DNA of 10,524 nucleotides from Candidatus Nanopelagicales bacterium. GTDB taxonomy: Bacteria; Actinomycetota; Actinomycetes; S36-B12; UBA10799. The stretch spans positions 1 through 10,524 of the forward strand of contig JALOLM010000036.1 of NCBI GenBank assembly GCA_025455985.1, in the 5' to 3' direction. Each line of letters starts with the position of its first letter. Positions within the stretch are counted from its first letter, which is position 1. The translations under genes were made by a program, and so were the position numbers. This document shows positions 1-5,603 of the stretch, piece after piece. Below the pieces are notes generated by a model. The model saw only the letters and a program-made list of their open reading frames with translations, was not told the DNA's origin and searched no databases.

Positions 1-68
1 AAGGATAACGGCCCACGCATGCTGGCGAGAAGCAGGGGGCCAGCGGGTTCAATCCCGGACCGCCCCTC
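1..68 (+). other. Possible 3' part of a tRNA-like gene (cut by window edge)
   Basis: The stretch GGGTTCAATCCC near 45-56 looks like a T arm, and it is followed by CCGCCCC, which could be the 3' side of an acceptor stem. Just before it, GCTGGC and GCCAGC can pair, like a long variable arm. The fit is poor: a seven-base T loop gives a T stem with two mismatches, while perfect pairing of GGG with CCC leaves a loop of only six. It could be the end of a tRNA with a long variable arm, a decayed tRNA, or chance. The rest lies outside the window. Confidence 0.25.
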
Positions 69-203
69 ATCCGTTCGACCCAGGTCCGCGCACCCTAGAT
101 TGCGGTTCGGCAACGGAGGTGTTTGGTCAAGATATTCGATGTGTGAAGTTTGACCGTCTTGGTTAGTGTTGTGCCCACCTGATTCAAATCGAAAGGGATC
201 CAC

Positions 204-767
204 ATGATCGTCCGTCGTATCACCGCTGGTGCCGCTGCCGTGGCCCTGGGTGCCACCGCCTTCGCCGCCGCGCCCGCAATGGCCGCCAAGCAGAAGACGA
301 ACACCACCGTCCTCACGCTGGACTCCACGCTCGTCGGTGCGCTGACCGGCGCCGGCGTGACGCCGTCCGCCATTGGCAAGGCCAAGCTCAAGGGTGCCGC
401 CATCACGTTCCCGGCCAAGCTCAGCGGTAAGACCATCAGCCACAAGGGTGGGCTGAAGCTGACCTCTGCTGCAGGCTTTGTGAGCATGGAGAAGATCTCC
501 ATCAACACGAAGAACGGCAAGGCGTCCGCCTTCGTGAAGGCCCCCATCGCCCAGGACGGCCTTGAGATCGCCGACATCCTGGTCTTCAAGGGTGGCAAGA
601 ACAAGATCAAGAAGAAGGGGACCTGGACCAACGCCAAGGTTTCCCTCGCGACGACCACCAGCCTTGGTGACCCCGCGCCGCTGCTGGCAAGCGCCCTGGG
701 CCTGCCGGCGACCGCTATCCCCTCGGGCGTGACCCTTGGTAAGGCAAACGTCATCGTGAAGAAGTAG
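204..767 (+). CDS. Secreted HtaA-like protein, function unknown
   Basis: A 187-residue protein with a clear Sec signal peptide: basic start MIVRR, an alanine-rich hydrophobic core, and likely cleavage near residue 27-28 (after AMA or AMAA). The mature part is lysine- and threonine-rich and seems all beta. It contains a 'fPAKLSG..ISHKGGLKL' stretch (about 70-86) followed by strands such as VSMEKISI. This pattern resembles small secreted actinobacterial beta-sandwich proteins, of which the HtaA heme-binding domain is the best-known relative. That is a family-level impression from memory. I see no heme ligand I can point to and no LPXTG or membrane anchor, so the protein is probably released or held by the wall non-covalently. 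The ATG is preceded by AAAGGGA at suitable spacing. The gene stands alone and ends in a strong terminator. The antisense open frame over the same bases is a shadow, because only this strand has a signal peptide and ribosome binding site. Confidence 0.8.
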   Translation: MIVRRITAGAAAVALGATAFAAAPAMAAKQKTNTTVLTLDSTLVGALTGAGVTPSAIGKAKLKGAAITFPAKLSGKTISHKGGLKLTSAAGFVSMEKISINTKNGKASAFVKAPIAQDGLEIADILVFKGGKNKIKKKGTWTNAKVSLATTTSLGDPAPLLASALGLPATAIPSGVTLGKANVIVKK

Positions 768-784
768 TTCACTTCGCACTAGCG

Positions 785-822
785 AAAGGGAGTGGTCGGG
801 ACATCCCGGCCACTCCCTTTTT
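785..822 (+). terminator. Rho-independent terminator of the secreted-protein gene
   Basis: AAAGGGAGTGG-T-CGGG pairs with CCCG-G-CCACTCCCTTT around a four-base ACAT loop. The only non-Watson-Crick pair is one T-G wobble, and a run of five T follows. It begins 17 bases after the stop codon of the upstream gene and ends 24 bases before the tRNA. Confidence 0.93.
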
Positions 823-830
823 GCGTTGAC

Positions 831-836
831 TAGACT
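831..836 (+). promoter_or_regulatory. Candidate -10 box of the tRNA
   Basis: TAGACT lies ten bases before the first base of the tRNA and fits the TANNNT pattern. No convincing -35 box is seen 16-19 bases upstream, where the sequence is the terminator stem. Confidence 0.4.
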
Positions 837-845
837 CATCGGGTC

Positions 846-919
846 GGGGCGATAGCTCAATCGGTCAGAGCGCCGGACTCATAATCCGTTGGTTCCGGGT
901 TCAAGCCCCGGTCGCCCCA
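846..919 (+). tRNA. tRNA with CAT anticodon (Met elongator, or Ile2)
   Basis: A full 74-base cloverleaf can be drawn. The acceptor stem GGGGCGA/TCGCCCC is perfect with A as discriminator base, and the D stem is GCTC/GAGC. The anticodon loop CTCATAA carries CAT at 880-882. The T arm is CCGGG-TTCAAGC-CCCGG. The outermost anticodon-stem pair (C873/T889) is mismatched. No CCA is encoded. A CAT anticodon with this non-initiator body is either elongator methionine or the isoleucine tRNA whose C34 becomes lysidine; I cannot separate the two by eye. The convergent COG0523 gene stops eight bases downstream. Confidence 0.95.
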
Positions 920-927
920 CTGAGGTG

Positions 928-2001
928 TCAGAAACCGCCGCGCTCGCCCAGCCACGGGTCGTAGTCGTCAGTCAGGCTCATCCATGCCTGCGCTCCCGCG
1001 GCCATCTCGTCCGCTGTGAGCAGGCTGGCATCGAAGGCCTCAACGACTCTCTGGCGAACCGCCGTGTCGGTACCGGTGAAAGCCAGATGGGTCCGAGGGT
1101 GTCGGTCTCCCCAGTCTCCGATGGCGCCGATGGACAGCTGGCCGCCAACGCCTTCCCACGCACAGGCGGTGAACGGCCGGGTGGCCAGCCAGAAATGGCC
1201 ACGGTTGAAGGTGCCACCCAGTGCGAGCGCGGCCATCTGCTCCCTCAACCGTTGTGGATGGAAGGGTCGGTCGTTGGTCAGGTGCAACGACCACACGTCG
1301 CCGGCGCCTTGCCTGACCCCGGGCACGATGCACATCGGGTCGATGCGCTGCATGCCGGTCGCCACGTGATGGTCATGTGCAAGAAGGGTCCAGAGGTCGA
1401 CGCTGGTGAACCCATCGACGCGGTGGGAGTCGGCGGCGCGGACATGGTCGAGCAACTCGGATCCGACGCCCGTCGCGGTGCCCCGGACGTCGAGCACAAA
1501 GTCCGCGTGACCCACCTGTGCAGCAAGGGCCTGACCGACCGCCCGAGTGTCGTCGGGCGCCAACTGCAGGCCGCGCTCGTTGAGCAGGTCGTCCCCGAGC
1601 AGATCCTCTGCAACATCCGCGCTGTCGCAGGCGGCGAGCACGGCCGCGAGCCGGAAGTCGCCCTGCCCAGCCACCACCCTCGCGGTTGCATGCGAGGGTG
1701 CTGCGATCGGGTTGGCGATGATCAGGCTGGTCGCACGCAAGCGGTTCACGGCCTCGATGCCGGCCTCGCCGATGTCCTCGTTGGTCCCGCAGGTCACGCA
1801 CGTGTGGTCGAGATCGATGATCACGTCCTCGTCCACCCCGCTGGCCGTCATGGTCACTCGGCGAGCCCGGCCGGGTTCATCGGGCAGTAGGTCGTAACGC
1901 AGGCCCACGGCGTCGGGAATGTCGGTGAGCAGACACATCAGTGCCGTGTCACGCACGATCGGGTCGATGCTTGCCAGCAGTAGAGCAGGGATACGGGGCA
2001 C
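928..2001 (-). CDS. COG0523/CobW-family protein, Zur-regulated, nucleotide site degenerate
   Basis: A 357-residue member of the COG0523 (CobW, ZNG1/YciC) group, whose better-known members are GTP-driven zinc or cobalt chaperones. The C-terminal CobW_C half is recognisable: 'RGHFWLATRP' (267-276), 'GGQLSIG' (286-292), 'HLAFTG' (305-310), and a final 'LLTADE...W..L.D....W'. The N-terminal part is eroded. Where the family has Walker A (GxxGxGKT) this protein has 'SIDPIVRDTA' with no lysine. The metal-binding CxCC motif is reduced to C68-V-T-C71, followed by a recognisable 'NED'. A His-rich HDHH lies at 209-212. It therefore probably does not bind GTP in the usual way. The start is GTG at 2001, with AGAGG at about 7-8 bases. 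A perfect Zur box 20 bases upstream points to expression under zinc shortage. A role in zinc allocation is inferred, not shown. Confidence 0.85.
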   Translation of the reverse strand: MPRIPALLLASIDPIVRDTALMCLLTDIPDAVGLRYDLLPDEPGRARRVTMTASGVDEDVIIDLDHTCVTCGTNEDIGEAGIEAVNRLRATSLIIANPIAAPSHATARVVAGQGDFRLAAVLAACDSADVAEDLLGDDLLNERGLQLAPDDTRAVGQALAAQVGHADFVLDVRGTATGVGSELLDHVRAADSHRVDGFTSVDLWTLLAHDHHVATGMQRIDPMCIVPGVRQGAGDVWSLHLTNDRPFHPQRLREQMAALALGGTFNRGHFWLATRPFTACAWEGVGGQLSIGAIGDWGDRHPRTHLAFTGTDTAVRQRVVEAFDASLLTADEMAAGAQAWMSLTDDYDPWLGERGGF

Positions 2002-2020
2002 AGCTACTACCTCTCGTTAA

Positions 2021-2035
2021 TGAAAATGATTTTCA
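2021..2035 (-). promoter_or_regulatory. Zur operator
   Basis: TGAAAATGATTTTCA is a perfect 7-1-7 inverted repeat. Read on the minus strand it is TGAAAATCATTTTCA, the core of the Zur sites known from Streptomyces and Mycobacterium. It lies 20 bases before the GTG of the COG0523 gene. A possible minus-strand -10 (TACCCT, 2045-2040) would place the transcription start inside the box, where bound Zur-zinc would block transcription. The -10 assignment is tentative; the operator is not. Confidence 0.9.
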
Positions 2036-2054
2036 ACAGAGGGTAGCACCCGGG

Positions 2055-2585
2055 TCAGGCAGGGACGGGCTCCCGCTCGCGCTCGCCGGACATCCGCCGG
2101 TACGCGACCAGTAGAACCACGGCCAGCAGTGGACCGATGATGTCGCTGGGGATCGCCCACACGTTGTTGGGCGCGGTGTTGTCGTGCACCGTGTACTGCA
2201 TGATGTGCCCGATCGCGTCGCCCCAGTAGCAGATCGCAAGTACCACGACTGCGGCGGTGAGCCAACCGTCGCGCCGCCATGCGCAGCCGATTCCAAGGAC
2301 CCCAATGGCGACATCGGCCCAGCCGACCTCCCACTGGAACATCGACGGTGCGTACCCGATCCCCTCGGCGATCTCGCTCGAGTTCGGTCCCAAATGCCCA
2401 AGAGCCGCCAGCAGCGCCCAGGCTCCTCCGAACACCAGAACCCACAGCAGCAGCAATTCGACAATCCGACGCGGGGTGCGGGCGTGCTCGCTGCGGTCGG
2501 CGGCGACGTGCACGCCCCAGCCCAGGAACGTCAGGACCCATGGCGTGAGGAAGAAAACCATGGGCCCGAACGTACCAGCGGCCAC
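2055..2585 (-). CDS. Small integral membrane protein, DUF6790-like
   Basis: A 176-residue protein with about four membrane segments: roughly 8-28 (FFLTPWVLTFLGWGV), 41-65 (LLLLWVLVFGGAWALLAALG), 86-121, and 143-163 near the C-terminus. Polar motifs between them include 'MFQWEVGWADVAIG' and 'CYWGDAIGHIMQ', with His and Asp next to helices, then 'TAPNNVWAIPSDIIGPLL'. I recognise this as resembling the DUF6790 membrane family; no function is known to me. The start is uncertain: GTG at 2585 has only a close AGG, and an internal ATG at 2561 (residue 9) would still keep the first membrane helix. It ends 53 bases before the COG0523 start, with the Zur box in between, so the two genes need not be co-transcribed. 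Confidence 0.75.
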   Translation of the reverse strand: MAAGTFGPMVFFLTPWVLTFLGWGVHVAADRSEHARTPRRIVELLLLWVLVFGGAWALLAALGHLGPNSSEIAEGIGYAPSMFQWEVGWADVAIGVLGIGCAWRRDGWLTAAVVVLAICYWGDAIGHIMQYTVHDNTAPNNVWAIPSDIIGPLLAVVLLVAYRRMSGEREREPVPA

Positions 2586-2651
2586 CCTGGCTGCGCCTGC
2601 CGTCGAGCGTCCGTTATGTGGCGATTCGGCGTCGGCCGCCGCTGGCGAACC

Positions 2652-2678
2652 TACGATGGAAGTGCAGGGGAGAGGGGG
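2652..2678 (+). promoter_or_regulatory. Candidate -10 and ribosome binding site of the ABM gene
   Basis: TACGAT (2652-2657) is a fair -10 box without a clear -35. GAGGGGG (2672-2678) lies seven bases before the ATG at 2686 and decides the start. Longer upstream in-frame extensions would run through the divergent membrane gene and are rejected. Confidence 0.5.
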
Positions 2679-2685
2679 TCAGAAG

Positions 2686-2985
2686 ATGTATATCCGCACA
2701 ATTGTCGCCGATCTGGTTCCGGGCAAAGCTGACGATGCCGTCCGCATCTTCCGCGACGAGATCGTGCCTGTGATCCGGGAGCAGCCCGGATATATCCGCT
2801 CTGCTATCTACATCGATACGCAGGGCAAACACGCTCAGACCGTGAGTCTGTGGGAGTCCAAAGCGGCCATGGAGGCCACGTCACAGGGCAGTGCCTACCT
2901 GGCCAAAGTGGTCGGGATGCTGCGTTCCTGCCTCGTCAACCGTGACTACGGTCAGTGGTCAGTGGGGTTCGAGGACACCCCATAG
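2686..2985 (+). CDS. ABM-fold (antibiotic biosynthesis monooxygenase-like) protein
   Basis: A 99-residue single-domain protein with the dimeric alpha+beta barrel pattern of the ABM family. Strand 'MYIRTIVADLVPGK' is followed by helix 'ADDAVRIFRDEIVPVIREQPG', then strands 'YIRSAIYIDTQ' and 'HAQTVSLWES' with the typical Trp (W56), then helix 'AAMEATSQGSAYLAKVVGML', and a last strand near 'WSVGFED'. The family includes cofactor-free quinol monooxygenases (YgiN), heme-degrading enzymes (IsdG/MhuD) and many uncharacterised proteins. Nothing here fixes the substrate; the Asn/Trp/His set of heme-degrading members is not evident. It is transcribed away from the membrane protein gene, and a hairpin follows the stop codon. 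Cytosolic, with no signal peptide. Confidence 0.85.
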   Translation: MYIRTIVADLVPGKADDAVRIFRDEIVPVIREQPGYIRSAIYIDTQGKHAQTVSLWESKAAMEATSQGSAYLAKVVGMLRSCLVNRDYGQWSVGFEDTP

Positions 2986-2997
2986 GTCACGGGCAGC

Positions 2998-3043
2998 GTG
3001 GTCGTTGACCCCTTCTCCGAAACCTGGAGGAGGGGTCAACCAC
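2998..3043 (+). terminator. Hairpin after the ABM gene, probable terminator
   Basis: GTGG-(TCG)-TTGACCCC-T-TCTCC pairs with GGAGGA-GGGGTCAA-CCAC around GAAACCT. It is long and stable, with one three-base bulge and one imperfect pair. No T run follows (CGTTCC comes next), so it is an imperfect intrinsic terminator or a 3'-end processing barrier. Confidence 0.65.
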
Positions 3044-3061
3044 GTTCCAGCACCACTGTTC

Positions 3062-3109
3062 GGATAACGGACATGTTGGCCTAGTTGGAGCAAAATGTCC
3101 GCTATATCC
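3062..3109. promoter_or_regulatory. Imperfect inverted repeat directly before the CHAP gene promoter
   Basis: GGATAACGGACAT (3062-3074) is matched in reverse by ATGTCCGCTATATCC (3095-3109), with two extra bases in the second arm and 20 bases between the arms. The right arm ends two bases before the -35 box of the CHAP gene. This position suits an activator or repressor site. A second hairpin at the end of the ABM transcript is the alternative. Confidence 0.4.
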
Positions 3110-3110
3110 C

Positions 3111-3139
3111 TTGACCGGCGATTTACCTGTCGCTAACTT
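3111..3139 (+). promoter_or_regulatory. Sigma-70-type promoter of the CHAP gene
   Basis: TTGACC (3111-3116), 17 bases, TAACTT (3134-3139). This is close to consensus for the housekeeping sigma factor. The expected start is about 3146, giving a leader of about 41 bases before the GTG at 3187. Confidence 0.7.
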
Positions 3140-3186
3140 CACGCGAAGCACTCAAGCGGTACCTGTCGAGCGGAAGCGGACCCCCT

Positions 3187-4110
3187 GTGAAGCGCATCGC
3201 GGTTCCCCTTGCTGCGATCGCAGTGCTGGTTCCCCTCGCCCCGGCGCAGTCCCTCGAACTCGATCCCGTCCGTCTTGAACTCGTCGATGTCCCCGCCACA
3301 GTCCCGGCCGGTTCGGATGCCTCGGTGGGCGCCTTCGTCCCGCGGGGTACCCGGTGCCGATTGATCCTGCGCGATGCCGGCACCGCGGTCTGGAAGGGCC
3401 CGCGCGCCAAAGCAACGTCGAGCTTCCTGCAGTTTCCCTGGACCCAGGAGGCCGGCGCCACCGGTGTGTGGCGCCTGCGCGTGGCCTGCCGGGATCTCTC
3501 GACCAGATGGGCCTCGAAGTGGGCGTCGTTCAACGTCACGAGCAGCACCGGTGGCGGCGAGCCGGTGCCGCGCCTGAGCCGGCCGGCATCGGCGTCGCTG
3601 ACCTCCGTGCCGCAGTCCTATGGCTGGGCGCCCTTCGGGACGTCACTGATCAAGGGCAGTGACTGGTTCGGTGGCCGGGGTGTGGACGTGCGCAGCAACG
3701 GTGGCAACGGCTGCGCCAGCGGGTGCGCGGTGCGCGGCAGCTACGGGACCAAGTACCAGTGCGTCGAACTGGTCAACCGTTTCGTGCGCACGCAGGGGTG
3801 GGTGAGTTCCAACATCATGGGCAACGCCGGGCAGTTGCTGGACAAGGCTCCGTCCGACGCATTCGACAAGCATCGGGTCGGGGACGGCTACATCCCGGTA
3901 CCCGGCGACATCATCGTGTGGACCGGTGGCAGCACCGGGTACGGTCACGTCGGCGTCGTGTCAGCGGTGGAGAACGGCCGGGTGACGTTCGTCGAGCAGA
4001 ACGCCAGCAAGACCGGGACGTACAGCCTCAAGGCATCCAAGAGCGGGGTCCTGGCCGCGTACGGGAGTCTGCGTCACATCGGCTACCTGCACGCGCACGC
4101 GAACGTGTGA
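3187..4110 (+). CDS. Secreted CHAP-domain peptidoglycan hydrolase
   Basis: A 307-residue exported protein. Signal peptide: MKR plus a hydrophobic stretch to about residue 20-22. The N-terminal region (25-118) is a beta-rich module with C57 and C101, which may be disulfide linked and may serve wall binding or spacing. A Pro/Ser-rich linker (about 119-140) follows. The C-terminal CHAP domain has catalytic Cys in 'KYQCVELVNRF' (C192), His in 'GHVGVV' (H254), and the polar third residue in 'VEQNAS' (E270/N272). A second close Cys pair (CASGC, 176/180) precedes the catalytic motif. CHAP enzymes cut either the amide bond to muramic acid or peptide cross-bridges; the sequence does not tell which. 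The GTG start is supported by the signal peptide beginning there and by GGAAG upstream. The gene meets the next one tail to tail with a two-base gap and no visible terminator. Confidence 0.9.
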   Translation: MKRIAVPLAAIAVLVPLAPAQSLELDPVRLELVDVPATVPAGSDASVGAFVPRGTRCRLILRDAGTAVWKGPRAKATSSFLQFPWTQEAGATGVWRLRVACRDLSTRWASKWASFNVTSSTGGGEPVPRLSRPASASLTSVPQSYGWAPFGTSLIKGSDWFGGRGVDVRSNGGNGCASGCAVRGSYGTKYQCVELVNRFVRTQGWVSSNIMGNAGQLLDKAPSDAFDKHRVGDGYIPVPGDIIVWTGGSTGYGHVGVVSAVENGRVTFVEQNASKTGTYSLKASKSGVLAAYGSLRHIGYLHAHANV

Positions 4111-4112
4111 GG

Positions 4113-4664
4113 TCAGCCCTTCTTCTTCACGAAGACGCTGACGTGCTGAATTGAACGGATCGAGAACGTCTTCCCCTCGTACTTCTCGAAGCCCTGGCTG
4201 CCGATCCCCTTGGTCGGGATCTTGACCTGGATCGTCTCCTTGCCGGTGGCCGCCGTCGAACCCTTCTTGGGGCCCGAGGTGTAGCCCACTTCTGCCAAGA
4301 GCAGAGTGTCGACATCGGGGTTGTCCAGCACGGCGCCAACCTGCACGCCGCAGATCCGCCATCCGGGTTTGACCTCCCATGAGGCGTAGGGCGCGGTCGA
4401 CTGCATGCTGAACTGCACCGCCGACTGCCGGTTGCCCTTGGGAAGCCGGGGCTGACCGTCCACCGGACGAGCCAAGGTCAGTTGGGACGACACCTTGGTG
4501 CAACCGTGCCACTGGTAGGTCGGGCTGGGATACCCCAAGAAGTAGCCTGCGCTGGCCGTCGGGGGCAGTTTGTCGCCCTCTGGATTGCTCTTCGCGGCCG
4601 AAGCGGCGGGCGCCACCGCCAGTGTGCACATTGCCAGGATGCTGACTGCGGTCTTGACCTTCAC
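4113..4664 (-). CDS. Secreted protein of unknown function
   Basis: A 183-residue protein with a Sec signal peptide (MKVKTAVSILAMCTLAVAPA, likely cut after ASA at 21-23). I do not recognise the family. The mature part has two cysteines (C55, C105), which may form one disulfide. It has several aromatic-rich beta-like stretches ('YFLGYPSPTYQWHG', 'ASWEVKPGWRICGVQVGAV', 'LLLAEVGYTSG') and a basic C-terminal tail ending VKKKG. The alternation suggests a small beta-sandwich. The cysteine in the signal peptide (LAMC) is not a proper lipobox, so a lipoprotein is unlikely. The start is GTG at 4664. There is no ribosome binding site, but a promoter places the transcript start at this codon, so the mRNA is probably leaderless. 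It is convergent with the CHAP gene, and both products are exported. Confidence 0.75.
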   Translation of the reverse strand: MKVKTAVSILAMCTLAVAPAASAAKSNPEGDKLPPTASAGYFLGYPSPTYQWHGCTKVSSQLTLARPVDGQPRLPKGNRQSAVQFSMQSTAPYASWEVKPGWRICGVQVGAVLDNPDVDTLLLAEVGYTSGPKKGSTAATGKETIQVKIPTKGIGSQGFEKYEGKTFSIRSIQHVSVFVKKKG

Positions 4665-4670
4665 TGGCTC

Positions 4671-4699
4671 AGGCTACGTCTGTTGCGGGGGATTTCCAA
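4671..4699 (-). promoter_or_regulatory. Promoter of the unknown secreted protein (leaderless)
   Basis: On the minus strand: TTGGAA (4699-4694), 17 bases, TAGCCT (4676-4671). The predicted start, seven bases past the -10, is at the GTG codon (4664). Confidence 0.6.
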
Positions 4700-4718
4700 C
4701 AGTCGGCGCTCGCCGGAG

Positions 4719-4724
4719 TAATCT
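4719..4724 (+). promoter_or_regulatory. -10 box of the DUF3445 gene (leaderless)
   Basis: TAATCT lies six bases before the GTG at 4731, so transcription should begin at or next to the start codon. The nearest SD-like GGAG is 13 bases away, too far to act. The -35 is weak. Confidence 0.5.
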
Positions 4725-4730
4725 GCGGGC

Positions 4731-5477
4731 GTGACCCCTGAGGATCTGCCCGACGAGGTTTTCAGCGGGAAGGCTCATCGCCTCACGATGGGCTTGCGTC
4801 CCTTGGACATGGCCACGTGGCTGGACCCCGATCCGCTCGATCCGCAGTTGGCTCGTAAACGGGCGTTGCTGGAAAGTGATCGCGCGCAGGTGTTCGCGGC
4901 TTTGCCGGGCACTGAAGAGCAGTGCCGCGAGGTCGCCACTGCGGTGGCCGACTGGGTGGGACGCGACCTGCCGGGCGAGGACCATCCTCTGGTCGAGGCG
5001 GCGGCGATGGTTCGCGATGACATCTGCATCATGGCTCAGCGGGAAGGCCGCTGGCTGCTCGTGGCGGCGGTTGTGTGCTTCCCCTCCCGCTGGCGCCTGG
5101 CTGACAAACTCGGCCAGGACGTGATGACGATCCATGACCCGGTGCCCCGCTACCGGCAGACGCTGGAGGCGCCGACGACCAAGGCGATGGACGTGGCTGC
5201 GTTCAAGCCCAGATGGCGGGTCAACTGGACGCTGCTGGACGACCCGGAACTGTTCGCCCCCGTCGGTCCCCGCGACGCAGCGCATACCGTCGGGCCGGAC
5301 TCCTACCTGCGGGTGGAGCGGCAGTGCCTGGTCCCCGTGGGTGGGAGCGTTGTGTTCACGATCCGAACCACGGTCGTGCGGGTAGGCGACCTGGGTGATG
5401 GGCGCGCAAAGGCCGTACTCACCGCAGCCGCAGCCACCCCCGACGACCTGGCGCGGTATCGCGGCTGGGGACGCTAG
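4731..5477 (+). CDS. DUF3445 protein, heme-dependent oxidative N-demethylase family
   Basis: A 248-residue protein carrying the DUF3445 signature throughout: 'LRPLDMATWLDPD' (22-34), 'RRxLL...RAQVFAALPG' (to 60), 'DDICIM' (96-101), 'CFPSRWRLADKLG' (116-128), 'IHDPVPRY' (134-141), 'RVNWTLLDDPELF' (163-175), 'LRVERQCL' (193-200), 'VFTIRT' (208-213), and the C-terminal 'YRGWGR'. The family is annotated as heme-dependent oxidative N-demethylases, related to a subunit of bacterial dimethylamine monooxygenase. H135 and the RW/RVERQ arginines are candidate heme or substrate contacts by conservation only. No partner reductase or ferredoxin subunit is adjacent here, and the substrate is unknown. The protein is at the short end of the family but has both ends of the domain. 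Cytosolic. Divergent from the secreted-protein gene with 66 bases between starts. Confidence 0.85.
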   Translation: MTPEDLPDEVFSGKAHRLTMGLRPLDMATWLDPDPLDPQLARKRALLESDRAQVFAALPGTEEQCREVATAVADWVGRDLPGEDHPLVEAAAMVRDDICIMAQREGRWLLVAAVVCFPSRWRLADKLGQDVMTIHDPVPRYRQTLEAPTTKAMDVAAFKPRWRVNWTLLDDPELFAPVGPRDAAHTVGPDSYLRVERQCLVPVGGSVVFTIRTTVVRVGDLGDGRAKAVLTAAAATPDDLARYRGWGR

Positions 5478-5509
5478 GCGGCGGGTTCGACACGCCATAT
5501 CCGGTGGGT

Positions 5510-5539
5510 TTGTCGGATCGGGCGGCATGCGGTTATCCT
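5510..5539 (+). promoter_or_regulatory. Promoter of the DUF3145 gene
   Basis: TTGTCG (5510-5515), 18 bases, TATCCT (5534-5539). The expected transcription start is near 5546, so the leader is about 58 bases and includes the hairpin at 5558-5591. Confidence 0.6.
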
Positions 5540-5557
5540 GAGGCCCGGTTCCTGATC

Positions 5558-5591
5558 GTGTTTCGACGCTGGGGAAGGCGAAGCGAAACAC
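5558..5591 (+). promoter_or_regulatory. Structured 5' leader hairpin before DUF3145
   Basis: GTGTTTCG pairs perfectly with CGAAACAC. Inside, CGC pairs with GCG across a small internal loop (A against AAG) and leaves the purine-rich loop TGGGGAAG. The hairpin ends one base before the ribosome binding site GAGGAG (5593-5598), which itself stays outside the stem and lies five bases from the ATG. It may stabilise the mRNA or tune translation. I do not recognise a known riboswitch. Confidence 0.6.
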
Positions 5592-5603
5592 TGAGGAGCC
5601 CTG

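Noticed and set aside
95..772. 225-residue minus-strand open frame opposite the secreted HtaA-like protein
   Set aside because: The plus frame has a signal peptide, a ribosome binding site and a terminator just after its stop. The minus frame has none of these.
889..1890. Long plus-strand open frame over the COG0523 gene
   Set aside because: It begins inside the tRNA, has no ribosome binding site, and has no recognisable domain. The minus frame carries the CobW_C motifs, so this is a shadow of high-GC codon use.
3140..3186. Cyclic-di-AMP (ydaO-type) riboswitch before the cell-wall hydrolase
   Set aside because: Such switches often precede actinobacterial wall hydrolases, but the leader is only about 41 bases and lacks the conserved elements.
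4605..4664. Lipoprotein signal (LAMC) in the unknown secreted protein
   Set aside because: Met precedes the Cys, the hydrophobic stretch continues past it, and a normal ASA cleavage site lies downstream.
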